Assembly (NCBI GenBank): GCA_029817715.1
Contig: JARUPY010000606.1
Location: forward strand, 8,556,001-8,620,000
Reading direction: 5' to 3'
Origin: Melastoma dodecandrum
Lineage: Eukaryota > Streptophyta > Magnoliopsida > Myrtales > Melastomataceae
Length of the DNA: 64,000 bases
Shown here one piece after another: positions 11,669-23,344 of the stretch. The notes beneath the pieces are model-generated. The model was given only the letters and a program-made list of their open reading frames with translations. It was not told where the DNA came from and ran no database searches. How positions within the stretch are numbered: the first letter of the stretch is position 1; the number at the start of each line of letters is the position of its first letter. Position numbers and translations under genes: made by a program.

Positions 11669-12742
11669 TTAAAAATTATCACCAAGGCGAAATATCTTGT
11701 CTAATTTACGGCAAGGCCATACTGAGAAGGAACTCGGAACCCACCAATCCATTTCCATATGAGTCTCGTCGAAAGACCCGTCAACTCCAACTTGACAAAT
11801 ACGATTAGAAAAATCGCTGAAAATACCAAGACACGGCACCGAAATGGAGTGGCTGAATCCTACGAATATTGTTTCGTTGTCCAGCCATTCTGTCTTTTCC
11901 CACCGATATCTCTTGTCGGCCTCCCCCTCCTCCACAAGCTTGAAAATTCGATAATAACCGCTATACGATCTACTTATCATCTGTATCGCTCCACTACGAC
12001 AAGATCTAAATACAAATGTATCGGTGACCAAATTGTTAAACATATCGTTGAACAAATACATAATGCGCGAGACGATCATGTCAACCGAGACGATCATGTC
12101 AACCTCTGTAGTAGAAGGCAGATCCATGCGTGTATATGCGACGCTCATGAGACGTCCTCGCAAATCAACAGCGACCAACCGATCCGAGTCAAATAAAACA
12201 TCGCTGAAGAGATCGAGACTCCTGTCCACATATGTCCAGGAAGACCTCCCTAGCTTGGTGAAGGCCAGGTTACGAGTGTGGCTATAGATTGCTGCGACCA
12301 CGCAATCTTTGGCCACATCAGGGTCGCCGGACACCACAACCTTGGAGGCGGCGGGGTGAATAGGCGGGAGGGGGATGGTTCTACGGGACCAAGGATTAAA
12401 CAAAACTAGAACGTCATCTTCATCAGCAAAAATCAACCAGCCATTACTAGATCCGCACAATCTCTTGAAATCGCAGGAAGTCAGCCAAAGGCGATACTTA
12501 CAACCAATCAAGACGTTCCTCAAAAGCCAAATAGGAATTTCGTCGTCCAGGTAAGGGATCATCAGTAGGAGCAGCGGTCTGAGAGCAAGAGCCTCCTTTT
12601 CTTCTCGCTCTCTGACAACAGAAAGCCAAGACTTGCAAACCAGAGGGAAGGATCGATACTCACGATAGGATGCAACCTTATCCAAAACGATGAGAAGCAG
12701 ATCACTGGGAAGGCCTGCCCAGTCTCGCAGATGAAAACCCAT
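11669..12742 (-). CDS. F-box protein with DUF295 (KIB-type) domain
   Basis: A single-exon gene for a 357-residue F-box protein, a predicted substrate receptor of an SCF ubiquitin ligase. The F-box is at residues 5-45 (WAGLPSDLLLIVLDKV...FPLVCKSWLSVV). The rest matches the plant DUF295 layout: CGSSNGWLIF, then VLFNPWSRRTIPLPP, then a beta-rich region ending in a short acidic/aromatic tail. I start at the first ATG of the frame (12742). An 18-bp tandem duplication (12069-12086 and 12087-12104) gives a repeated VDMIVS in the protein. This class is usually multicopy and fast evolving; the target is unknown. Confidence 0.87.
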   Translation of the reverse strand: MGFHLRDWAGLPSDLLLIVLDKVASYREYRSFPLVCKSWLSVVREREEKEALALRPLLLLMIPYLDDEIPIWLLRNVLIGCKYRLWLTSCDFKRLCGSSNGWLIFADEDDVLVLFNPWSRRTIPLPPIHPAASKVVVSGDPDVAKDCVVAAIYSHTRNLAFTKLGRSSWTYVDRSLDLFSDVLFDSDRLVAVDLRGRLMSVAYTRMDLPSTTEVDMIVSVDMIVSRIMYLFNDMFNNLVTDTFVFRSCRSGAIQMISRSYSGYYRIFKLVEEGEADKRYRWEKTEWLDNETIFVGFSHSISVPCLGIFSDFSNRICQVGVDGSFDETHMEMDWWVPSSFSVWPCRKLDKIFRLGDNF

Positions 12743-13310
12743 TGCACCCAAAACAAACTAGACAGACGATTGGATTGGATTGGATGCCTCCGGTTGTATG
12801 TATCGTGTCATTAAATACTCACGGCACATTGGCTGTGCAATTTCTGATTCACATCTGATTCAATATCTATCAAAATCTTTTCTATCTCACAAAAAAAAAT
12901 CAAATCAAATTATAATCTAATATATGTCAAGATCTATCAGGCTTACCGGAATTCTTGGGGCAATTAGAAAATATTCGCTCAGAAATTACCCAAATCGGAT
13001 CTGAGGAGGAAGTGGCCGTTATGTGTTTTTATTACATGTCCCAGGAAACTGTCTCAGTTGAGAGCTTACTGTATGAGAAGAGGTGAGAGAATGCACAAAT
13101 AATGACATCTTATATGATTTATTGCTGGCAAAGCATCCATCCCCGTCATTGTCTAAGCCTCTTCTTTGTGCACGTTGAAGATAATCTTCTCGACTCATTT
13201 TTTTTTTCCCAGGCTGCCTCTTTGATGTCCCTCCCAAAGGACAAAAGGGTAAACTAGCTGTTGCTACTAATCTAATGTCATTGTTCCATCTTCGGTAAAA
13301 CCTACCCTTT
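12743..13310. other. Spacer with duplicated PGL 3' flank
   Basis: Holds the F-box gene promoter side and, at about 13030-13200, a diverged second copy of the PGL downstream flank (10985-11130). The end of the stretch is 3' UTR of the YSL gene. Confidence 0.45.
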
Positions 13311-15927
13311 TTACTTCCCTTTCAAGAAGTTCATACATATTGGAGGGTGAACTTTGGCCAGTGCGAGAATCGACGACGGGAGGATCCACAACCCATCCCC
13401 GCATATCAAACCTGATGCTATCGCCGGCACCATTAGTTCCGCCTTCTTGTTGTTTAGCTTGTTCCACACAAACACGACCAGGCTGCCGACGCACATGTCG
13501 ATCGCAAAGTAAGCACCCACGAGAAAAGGCGCCGCCATGGCCATGGGAAGTGGCACCCATTTCCCTATTGCATTCGGAAGCAAGTCTCTGGTTAAGTTTG
13601 CTGCCAGGGCGAAAGCAAAAAATCCATAGCTGATCTGCAAGCAATTGTGGGGAAGTGCCGAGAACCCCTCAACTCCCAAGATCGCCATGTTCCTGTAAAT
13701 GACTGCATACGGGGCTTTGTACTCTCCATCTGGGTCTCCGATGTTAAAGGCCCTGTAGAACAGGAAGAAGGTAAGAGGAGCAATGACGCATCCGAGTGCC
13801 GTCCCGATTGCCTGGCTTAGAAGCATCGACCGAGGTGAAGTCAATGTCAGATGGCCAGTCTTGAAATCATGCATCAGATCAGAGGAGATGGACACGATAG
13901 ACTTGATGAGGCCACAGCCCACCAGCCCGGCCATCACACCTGAATTGTTCCCTGATATGGCTGCAAGAACAAAGAGCGCAACCTTCCCATAATTGAAGGC
14001 CATGTTCATATCGGTGAGGCCAGCCCCATACGCATTGCAGAATCCCAGGCATGGAGCTAGAACGTACGCAACAAGGACATAGTACCACTTTAACTCTGGA
14101 AACATTAGGGGGATCACAATAATTGAAATGACCGAGAAGAAGATATATCCGATGCACGCCAGTTTCAAGGGGATGCCCTCTCGCATAAAAACTTCATTTC
14201 GTTTAAGTTCACAGGGAGTTTGGTCTGTATCTACAGGAACTGTAATGCAAAGAGAAGACCCTGGTTAGATTTGCATCGATAGAGACAAAGCCAGCTGAAG
14301 AATCTCTAAATCAGTAGAGAAATAAGTCGACGAATGCATAAGAAAAATGATATTCTGGACATGAAAATGAAAAATACGACACAGAATTCATCCTCACCCA
14401 CCTGATTTGTTGTTTCTGTGTTTCAATCTGGAATAGATGTTCCAAGCGGTGAAGATAAGTATTTTGAGGAAGTGGTATAAGCCGTCTCCGAGTATGAGTG
14501 AAATAGAAATAAATACCTGCCAATGATTTGCATTAATATGGGCCAACGCCTTAGACTATTCACATATGATCATGAAACCTAAAAGCCTTGCCTTGTAACC
14601 ATTGAGACTCTTCATACTGCTTTGAGGTAATGACGCAGGGAACCAATCTCCTTTACGTTTTCCAATAAGCGGCCACATCAGTCCCCATGAGAGGACCGCA
14701 CCGAGGAGCAGAGACAAGTTTACGAGGTGAGAACAGATCATTCCTGCTCCTATGTATGTCATACTGAAGTCAAAGTAGAACCTGACAAAAGAAAAAAAAA
14801 ATTATTCGACCGAGAGATTAAGTGAAGGAACCATTGTAAACAGAGAAGCATATTAGGGAAACATGAGGCCGCACGAATTTCTCCAAGCTTCCAAGCCGAA
14901 CGTCGGGAACTGCGAAAATCCACACTGAGCTCCACCCGAATAGAACCACTGGAAGAATGCCCACAGGAAGCTGAAGGAGAAACTTTTCAGGAAACCATGC
15001 ACCTGCTTCCTGCAGATTATTGGATTTAACAAGTATGACCCAATTGAGGAGATAAAACAGTAAAGATTGGTGGGAAAACATGTATACATACTTGGCCATC
15101 TTGTCTCCTTTTGGCGTATGGAATCCATTGATAAGAACAGCCGTGGCGGTTCCGCTAGGATAGGATAGCTTGTAGTCTATTATCATTATCTGTCAAATCC
15201 AGAAACCACAATCAGCAGTCCTAAACCGATCAATTATGTCTCATGAATCGTCTTAGTAAACACAATACAGGACTAATCGAGCGCCTTTTGGGTAGATCTA
15301 TTACCTTTCTCAAAGGAACCAAGGCAAGCAAACCAACAAAACTGCTAACGAATAGAAAACCAGTCATCCAACCAATTCCAGGTTCCTTGATGCTTTCAGG
15401 GCTATTGCCAGGAGTGTCAAAACCAGCTAGCAAATACGTCTTCCTGTTCAGAGCGAGCAAATAAGACCCAAATCCACCTGTTTGATAGCGAATCGGCATA
15501 GTCAGACAACTATATATCTTCAGCCAGTGAGACCGATGAAAGGCAATTCCCTACCTCCAACTGCAATGCTATAGCATGCCACTGCACAAGTCTGTATCAC
15601 AGTGTTCTCCTGTCGGGTAAACGGCATCGACACGATTCCCGCCTTCTCCAGCAGCTTAATCCAGGACTGCAGGAACACGAAAGCCAAAAGGGCGACTGAC
15701 ACGTTGAGGTTCGGGACGAGGCCTGTGGTGAGATTCAGCTTCATTACTATCACGCTGTAAATGATTCCAATCACTAAACTCGCGAGGATTCCCCGGACTG
15801 TGATCTGCTTCATCCACGGGGCCATCCTTTTCACCTCTTCCAGCTTATGGTCCGCCACCTCGGAAATCCCCTCCTCATGGTGTTTCGCCGCGTCTGGCGG
15901 CGTATCTTCGATATTCTTGCCCCCCAT
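13311..15927 (-). CDS. Yellow Stripe-Like (YSL) metal-nicotianamine transporter, 7 exons
   Basis: A polytopic membrane transporter of the oligopeptide transporter superfamily, which moves Fe(II)/Cu/Zn-nicotianamine complexes across membranes. Exons on the minus strand are 15927-15555, 15477-15305, 15189-15092, 15009-14875, 14781-14592, 14516-14402 and 14239-13311, giving 670 aa, a normal YSL length. Diagnostic blocks are [17 protein letters not shown] near the N-terminus, [78 protein letters not shown], and [17 protein letters not shown], with about 14 hydrophobic segments in total. Intron 5 has a GC donor (14591-14590) with an AG acceptor; other introns are GT-AG. The first ATG of the frame is at 15927. 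Confidence 0.95.
14517..14591 (-). other. GC-AG intron of the YSL gene
   Basis: On the minus strand the donor reads AAG|GCAAGG and the acceptor GGCAG|GTATTT. It is phase 0, and joining gives NGYK followed by [14 protein letters not shown], the order conserved in YSL proteins. Length is 75 bp. Confidence 0.85.
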
Positions 15928-18900
15928 TTGATTAATCAACCGCTGCTAAAAAAAACACAACAGCAAAAGCCCCAACTCAGGGTCCCAAAGTGCAGTGCAT
16001 TGCAGTTTGTCGATGCAATCCATACTTTTATACACGACGATGGTCAAAAATGCAGAAACACAAATTAATACCGAAACCGACTCACTACTCGAGAGGATTC
16101 TCTTGCCTTTCTACCTTTTTCCTTTTTCCTTTTTAATGCTATGGTCAGATAAAGTCCCGGATCTCCCTCTAGTCGTCTCTGTCTATGGCCTCAGCAACGC
16201 CCAGGAATTCACACAGCCCACGCCTACCACACAGCGCACGGCTAGAAGACAACAAAAACACCAATCCCCCTCAAAAGAAGTTAACTCTGCCAGCGATGAT
16301 CATCCCACGATCGGAGCATTCAATGAGTGACCCAAATCTGGCGGATCCCCAACACGCACACACACTCACAGCCACCACAAATACTTAATTGCAGTCCATA
16401 TAAGAAAAGGCCAAGGTCCCAAATTTATACAAAACCAAAACCAGGAACCGGGTAATTGTGGCACGAGCAGATTAGCCTGCCCGTAAGACATCACGGGACA
16501 TGCAGTACAAGAATGCACATAGTGAGCAAGTAGTACGAGTAAATTAAAGGCTGGGCCTTTTGCAGTAGTACAACAACCTGTTTAAACCCCCAAGACATAA
16601 ATGGAAGAGTGGGGGGAGGGCATCGTTTTCCCATTTACCCACAAATGTCTGGCGAGGATTAAAACATCAGATTCGTGGGATTTGATCCCTCCCTCTTCTT
16701 CCCCCACTTAGGACCGCTATTGGGAAAAAGCAGTGGTGGCAGCCCGCGTTCAAGTATTCAACGAGCGTGAGTAGTGGTGGTGGGGGGATAGAGTTCCTGA
16801 TGTGAAAGGAGGAGGCAGCTGGTCTTCTCTTCAACTTGGCTGGGACTACACGGAGAATAAGGCGGGTGGGATGGGGATCGTAAGACGTGGGATTTTTATC
16901 CACGAGTCAACGCCAAAGACAGCGAGGTGTGTGAGTGTGTCGGTTTCATTTCATCTGACTCGTTTCGTCGTTTCTCGATTTTTGAAATATTTTTCTTACT
17001 AGACAAAAAAAAAAAGGGAACATGTTAACTGGGAGAATGTGATAATTTCTGGGCAATTAATTGAGCATCGCCGGCGCTAATTTCATATAAAGTAAGTATA
17101 ATAATCGCAATAAATAAATAAATATGAGTGAATTTGACTTTTAAATTTTTAAAATTAATCTAATGAAAAACAAAGTCGGATAAGAAAATTAAAATTCAAT
17201 ATGCAAAAAAAGTCTAAAATTTCTATTATTTCAAATTCGTACTAATTATGTTTTCTAACCAGGAAATTATTAATTTACGAGAAAACACAATAAGAATTTA
17301 TGTTACTTATAAAATTTATTCTCACAATATTAATAAGTCTATTTCATTAATGTTTTCTTCTAAAATTTATCCCTTGAGTTTAAATTAAAATAACATATCA
17401 CTGAAATTTATCCACAAGACAAAATAAGTAATCATCTAAAACAACGTAAAAAGAGTTCAGAAAGTTTAACCAATCACTTTTGGGAATACAGATCAATCCC
17501 TTCTCCGTTCCGTGATCTTTTTGGAAAATAGAATCTATCCCCCCTTTATGAAGAAGATCTTTCCTTTTTAAGTTATCAACCGGGCAAGAATAATCACTTT
17601 TAACAGGCTTCGAACAAGTTCTTGCTCCCATTCAGACACACACACACACACACACACGTGTTCTTACAGTCAAAGACCGGACCAGATCAGACCCAACCCC
17701 AACCCAAGCAGTCAGTTCAGTTTGATTCGGTTAAAACTGGGAAGTACAACACAGTTCGATCTCGACCCGAACCAAAAATAATGGTGTCCAACAAACATTC
17801 CCGCTCCCGCTCCGCAACCCGATTACGACATTTCTATGGAGGAGGAGGACCGCTGTAATAATGAATGGCAAATGAATTGCCAACAAAAAGAAGGGATGGA
17901 AAAGTCAACACCACCCCCACTAACATCCATAGTCAATGCCACCGTTTTTAAATTCCCACCTTTCCAAATTCATGCTAATCCCCAAAATTTGACTAAATGC
18001 TATTATTCTCTGTGGCCTTTCTTAAGACAAGGGGCAACCCTTTTTCATGAAGGATAATTAAAATGTCTTTCTCGTACAGTAAAAGAAGGGGGATTCCTTG
18101 TCTTGTTTTTAAGCTTTTTTGGGTGATTATGAAATGAGTCCCCCCTTCACTTCTCTTTTCATGGGGTTGCTGTCATCTGTCTGTCTACATATTTAAGGAT
18201 GCCACCATGAGTGAGTGGTGGTGGTGGTGGTGTCCCAGCTTTGGAAAAGGACGATGGATTGTGAAAGCAAAGTGGGCCAAAAAGAGAAGATGTCAGAGGC
18301 CGAGAAGAGAATCTAATGTCTGCCTGCCTGCCTGCCTAGTTCCAACCCAATACAACAGAACACATTCAACTCCCTCGTGTTTGTTCCTGGACAAAGTTAG
18401 ATTATAAGCAATTGTTTGTTTCATGGTGATATGAGAGATTTTTTTAATGATACGGAATATGGGAAAGACTGGTCCCTGTTCCAGCCGACCTAGGGACAAA
18501 GTTGGCGTGCTCTTCAATGTTCCTTCTTTGTATGTGCATCACCGGCACACCAATTCCTCCCCCACCAAATCTCTCCGACTGACTTCTCTGACCCATCCCC
18601 CCCCCCCAAGAAAAAATCAACCATCAAAACCCAAACCCATCAAGCATATCAACATCAACACGAACCTTGAAGGGGAAGTGGACAACTTTGCCCATTTCTC
18701 TCCTGCTCATACTGAATCAAAAAGGAGGGGGGCGGGGGGGTCTCCACCAATCCAATCAATCATTGTTGTCCTGTTTCTTACAAGTCACTGGATGGGGTTT
18801 CCTCCTTAATGAGTTAACTACAAGAACCGAAAACAAATCATTGTCAACACGTTTAACCTCGTTTTCAAAGCTTTTGACACACTTGAGAACAAACCACAAG

Positions 18901-19296
18901 CAAAACCAGTGATGGGTCAATAGATATAATTGATGTTAGGCCACCACCACCACCACCGCCACCACCTTCCCCTTCCGCTGCCTGCCAATAAAGACTCCCT
19001 CCTCTTACTCAACAAGGGGGGGGAATCAAGTCTCATTCCTTGACCAGTTAGAAACCCAGTGCTCTTATTTCTTTGTCTGTCTATATTTTTCTGACCAATT
19101 ATTAACGGGTTGCCCGGATTGAACTCGTCTCTCTTCAGACCTTTCTTCGTCTCCATCTTCATCTCCAACCCAACTCAGTTCAATTCAATTGCCAGAATTT
19201 TCATCCACCCCAATATATACCCATAAACTTGCCGAAGATTTTTGTTCCAACCCCACCTTTTTTATTTCTTTTTGTTGTATTTCTCCCCGGCCGGCC
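15928..19296. other. Divergent intergenic region between YSL and AAA-ATPase
   Basis: About 3.4 kb without a recognised gene, containing the promoters of two divergently transcribed genes. Visible features are an AT-rich block (16980-17420), a (CA)n tract at 17636-17657, GTG repeats at 18214-18232 and CAC repeats at 18942-18966. A TATATA sequence at 19213-19218, about 80 bp before the AAA-ATPase start, may be its TATA box. Confidence 0.45.
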
Positions 19297-20796
19297 ATGA
19301 TTCCGGATGTCGAACTCGCCCTCTGTCTCGGGATCCTGCCGGCGTTGGTGGTCGCCCGTCTCTTGTACAAGACCTCCGCCCTTCGTATCCTCCTTAAGTT
19401 TCTCCAGTCCTTGGAGGAGAGATGTTACTTGTGCCAGTCCTACAAGGTCCCTCAGTTTGATGAGAATTCTCGAGAGAACCAGCTTTACCGGAAGGTTTCG
19501 ACGTACCTCGAATCCCTCCCGTCTCTCGATGACTCTGACTTCACCGACCTCGTCTCTGGCGCCAGGCCGAACGATGTGGTCCTTCGCCTGAGCCGTAGTC
19601 AGGTCGTTCGCGACAAGTTTATGGGCGCAAGGTTGTCGTGGACGAACGAGAGGGCTGAGGAAGGCTTGGAGGGACGTGCGTTCGTGTTGAAGATTAGAGG
19701 GAAGGATAGGAAGAGGATACTGCAGCCGTATCTGCAGCATATCTTTCAGGTCTCGGATGAGATCCAGGAGAAGAGGAAGGAGGCGAGGCTGTTCGTGAAT
19801 TTGGGAAGGGGCGGTTCTGCTGCCGATGGAGGCAGGCAGTGGGGATCGGTCCCGTTGTCTCACCCCGCGACGATGGATACGGTCCTCATGGATGTTGACC
19901 AGAAGAACAAGGTCAAGGCAGACCTCGAGCAGTTCCTCAAGTCGAAGCAGTACTATCAGAGGCTCGGGCGTGTCTGGAGGCGGAGCTACCTGCTTCACGG
20001 GGCTCCAGGAACAGGGAAGTCGACCTTTGCCGTTGCCATGGCCAAGTTCTTGGGGTACGACGTCTATGACCTCAATCTGTCAGGGGTGAGGAACGACTCC
20101 GACCTGAAGGCTCTGCTGATACAGACGACGAGCCGGTCTGTTATCGTGGTGGAGGATCTCGACAGGTTCTTCTCAACGGCCTCAGGGACCAGCGCGAGTG
20201 TCTCCGGTGTGCTAGATTTCATGGACGGAATCGTGTCGTGCTGCAGGGAAGAGCAGATCATGATCTTCACCATGACCTCGAGGGAGGGGGTAGATGCGGC
20301 GGCTATAAGGCCGGGCCGTATCGACGTCCAGATAAACTTCCCATTATGCGACCTCGCCATGGTGAAGGCCCTGGCGGGAACATACCTGGGAGTGAAGGAG
20401 CACAAGCTATTCCCTCAGGTGGAAGAGGCGATCCAGGCTGGACCGGGAATGAGTCCAGCCCACGTCGGGGAGCTCCTGCTCGCGAACAAGGGCTCCCCGA
20501 GCAGGGCGTTGAAGGCAGTCATAGGGGCGGTGCAGCAGGCGCAGGTGGAGGCACGAGGCAAGGGGGAAGGGGCAAAGGCGGGGGAGAAGCTGACGGGGAG
20601 CAGGTCGGGGAGGTCGACCGACGAGTCGGGGGATTCGGGGTCGTTGTTCTGCAGGGAGAGTGTTCATACGGTTAGGGAGTTCAGGAAGCTTTACGGGCTG
20701 TTCAAGCTCGGGAGCAGGCGGAAGGACGACTCCATGGACTTGGGCTCTATCGACCTCAAGGAGGCCCTCACCGACAAGAACGACGGCCCAAAGTAG
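19297..20796 (+). CDS. BCS1-like AAA-ATPase (At2g46620 type)
   Basis: A single-exon gene for a 499-residue AAA-ATPase of the plant BCS1-like group. An N-terminal hydrophobic segment (about residues 5-22) anchors the protein. A plant AAA-ATPase N-terminal domain follows, then the AAA module: Walker A GAPGTGKS at 235-242, Walker B and acidic pair VVEDLDRF at about 284-291, and the sensor/arginine-finger region IRPGRIDVQINF. A basic, low-complexity stretch and a C-terminal tail end the protein. I start at 19297, the first ATG in frame. Precise substrates of this group are unknown; mitochondrial or ER placement cannot be decided from sequence. Its 3' end is duplicated at 27150-27390 and 29943-30175. 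Confidence 0.92.
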   Translation: MIPDVELALCLGILPALVVARLLYKTSALRILLKFLQSLEERCYLCQSYKVPQFDENSRENQLYRKVSTYLESLPSLDDSDFTDLVSGARPNDVVLRLSRSQVVRDKFMGARLSWTNERAEEGLEGRAFVLKIRGKDRKRILQPYLQHIFQVSDEIQEKRKEARLFVNLGRGGSAADGGRQWGSVPLSHPATMDTVLMDVDQKNKVKADLEQFLKSKQYYQRLGRVWRRSYLLHGAPGTGKSTFAVAMAKFLGYDVYDLNLSGVRNDSDLKALLIQTTSRSVIVVEDLDRFFSTASGTSASVSGVLDFMDGIVSCCREEQIMIFTMTSREGVDAAAIRPGRIDVQINFPLCDLAMVKALAGTYLGVKEHKLFPQVEEAIQAGPGMSPAHVGELLLANKGSPSRALKAVIGAVQQAQVEARGKGEGAKAGEKLTGSRSGRSTDESGDSGSLFCRESVHTVREFRKLYGLFKLGSRRKDDSMDLGSIDLKEALTDKNDGPK

Positions 20797-21430
20797 GCCC
20801 ATTTAATATTTTCGGCCCAATAACAGGAAAACGAATGGCCTCGGTTGTAGTTAATCTTCTTGTATCATGGACATAATTATTGAAATTTTTTTGTATAATT
20901 AATTCATCTATTTATTTTTTAATTTAATTTAATTTAATGGGGTGTTCCTCCACTTGGATGGCAACATAAAATTTATGCGGCCCAATTTGTCAACAATTGG
21001 GCCTAAATCCTAAAAAAGGCCCAGTTATACAATCGTCGATTTTGTACTTGGCAAAATACAGTCCGTCTTGGTTCCCCATCATAGAGCACGGACGACGATA
21101 TGCCCCGTCAAATATGTCCGCGGGAGATTGAATCTCTTCCAGCGCGTAATACGGCAAGTGCCACTGCATGTTGTTTTACGCCGCCATGGGCGTGCGCCGG
21201 GAGTTCTCTACGATCATCTCCATGGTCCACGATTTGTTCGATTAATTTTCGGGTTACACGAGGAAATATTACTCACATTCCACATAATAACATTGAGGTA
21301 CCCCCAACACATGGGACTGTTTTATTATTTGCTATGGATAGATTGCTCAGGACGGTCAGGCAAACTCGGAAATCTTATCTGCGGTGAAATGAGCACGAGA
21401 GCGGCCAATGAGCAAAAGGATATGCCGAGG
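20797..21430. other. AAA-ATPase 3' flank and start of the repeat island
   Basis: Contains the AAA-ATPase 3' UTR, including an AT-rich segment at about 20880-20935 whose reverse complement forms part of the terminal repeats of the captured copies. A GGCCCAATT...AATTGGGCC palindrome lies near 20979-21003. No coding gene is recognised between 21060 and 21430. Confidence 0.45.
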
Positions 21431-21433
21431 CGT

Positions 21434-22250
21434 CTACTGTTCTTTGACTTGAAGGACAACCTTTCCTATGTTGGAGCTAGAGAAGAGGGACAGCAGGCCC
21501 TCCAGGAATCCTTCTATGCCGACATACATCTGGTTCTTCGACTTGACCTTCCCTTCCTTGAGGTAGTTCCCCATCTGGGCGGTGAACTCCCCGAAATTGT
21601 CGAGGTGCGATCCCAGCATGATCCCTTCCATCCTCACCTCTTTTCCCACAGCATTGAGCAGATTCATCACCTCTTTTCTGGATGGACGTTAACTAATCGT
21701 AATTCACCTGGTTATACTGAGAAATCATGCCGCAGAGGGGGATCCTCGCATACCGATTGACATGGCGCAGCACGGCTTAGAGCATCCTGCCGCCCACGTT
21801 ATCCAGGTATACGTCGATTCCGTCATGGAAGTATCTGGAAGAGAAATCGTCAGCGAGGTCAGCGCATAATCTTATGTACACAATGGAGAGAATGAAGTAT
21901 CATTTTGCTGAAACAGCGTCGAGACTCATCTTGCTTAAGGTGGCATCGTAATCGGTTTCCTTCTTGTAATTGAAGGCGTCGTCGTACCCGAACTCCCTCT
22001 TTAGGAGATCGACCTGAAAACAGAGTGAAAGGCTTTGATTTATCCTGATTAAATGTTCCTTGGGTAATCCACATATACCATGTCGTCGGAACCGGTGCTG
22101 CCGACGACCCTACAGCCTCTGAGCTTGGCCAGCTGACCTGCATAAATCCCGACTCCCCCAGCAGCTGCCGATATGAACACATTGGAACCTTCCTTTGGGC
22201 AAGCTAGTATCTCCATCGCAATCCATGCTGCAAACCCGGGAACTCCTGCA
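21434..22250 (-). pseudogene. 2-alkenal reductase (NADP-dependent) pseudogene, 5' part missing
   Basis: Remnant of a zinc-independent MDR-family alkenal/double-bond reductase, which reduces reactive alpha,beta-unsaturated carbonyls with NADPH. Four exon-like pieces are readable on the minus strand: about 22250-22080 (GVPGFAAW...FISAAAGGVG, the nucleotide-binding motif, then AKLRGCRVVGSTGS), 22011-21930 (VDLLKREFGYDDAFNYK), 21838-21710 (YFHDGIDVYLDNVGGRML) and 21682-21434 (MNLLNAVGKEVRMEG...GKVVLQV). An in-frame TAA at 21779-21777 follows GGRML where the family has Glu-Ala. The N-terminal catalytic exons are not found upstream. I infer a non-functional copy. Confidence 0.82.
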
Positions 22251-22304
22251 CACACACGAGTCAATTCCATTGGGGAAGTTTCGCTCAGCAGCTAACATTA
22301 ACAA

Positions 22305-23340
22305 CTTATATTAGAATGTCAACAACTCCGGCAATGCCGGACCTTTCCATTAAATAACACAAATACTAAAAAATAACTCCATGATTGTTAACTTTTGACG
22401 GGGTTTTAGGCAACTTGAATCACAAAGATTAACCATGCAACAGATAAAGTAACTTGCACCAAGAACCAGTTCTCCTGCACTAGAGAATAAGGTATGGAAG
22501 AAAACAATGATGGCTGAAATCAAGCAGTTGTCAAATCAAACAACTCTAAATTCAGAATCATGACCTAGGTACTTCTATAAGCAAAGATTTTGGGAAACAT
22601 TCACGCATACATACATGCCAACTGAAGACAAGAACCAACAAAAGGCACAACAATGAAAGTAATAACACGGTTGCAAATAGATGACCACATCCCTAATAGC
22701 CCATTTGGGCTCCGAAATGGAATTCTGAATTGAATGGAATGGGAAGGGAGAAAAAAATTATAGTAATTAGGAAGGAAATTGCTTAAGTGTGTTTAGTTCA
22801 AGCATGAAGAGGAGTAGAGGAAGAGAATTGAATGAGGAAGTGGACATTCCCTATCATAAGCTAGGGAATGCCATAAAAAAAGGAATAAAATGAGATAGAC
22901 AAAGAAAAAACAGTAGGATTATTAGTCAATTACATTCATTCCTCAAATCCATGAACCAAAGAAACCATAAGAGGATTTTCACATGCACTTGGGGAGAAAT
23001 GGTAACCTAAACATGGTAGGTCAGGAGAAATATGACTAGTCTGAGATGGCTAGAGCACAAGTTTAGAAGTCAAGAATACGAACATATGCAGGATGCATCG
23101 TACAACTTGCCAAATTACACGCCAAAATTATCAGAAAAAGAAAAACAAGATTCACAGTTGCACATGACATGAACACAATACTCCCTAAAACTAAAACCAA
23201 CGTTCTCTTGTCGATGTCAGGGACGTCGCTCTTCTCAGCCCTTTCAACAATAACCTGTGAATAAAATTCAATCTCAATCACATAATAAACAAGCAAAACG
23301 AGAAGGGTAATCATCAACAAAAACAGAACCAATTAGCGTA
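22305..23340. other. Unassigned spacer in the repeat island
   Basis: No recognised gene. An exon-like minus-strand piece at about 23260-23200 follows a good acceptor and encodes VIVERAEKSDVPDIDK; I do not recognise it. Confidence 0.35.
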
Positions 23341-23344
23341 CAGA

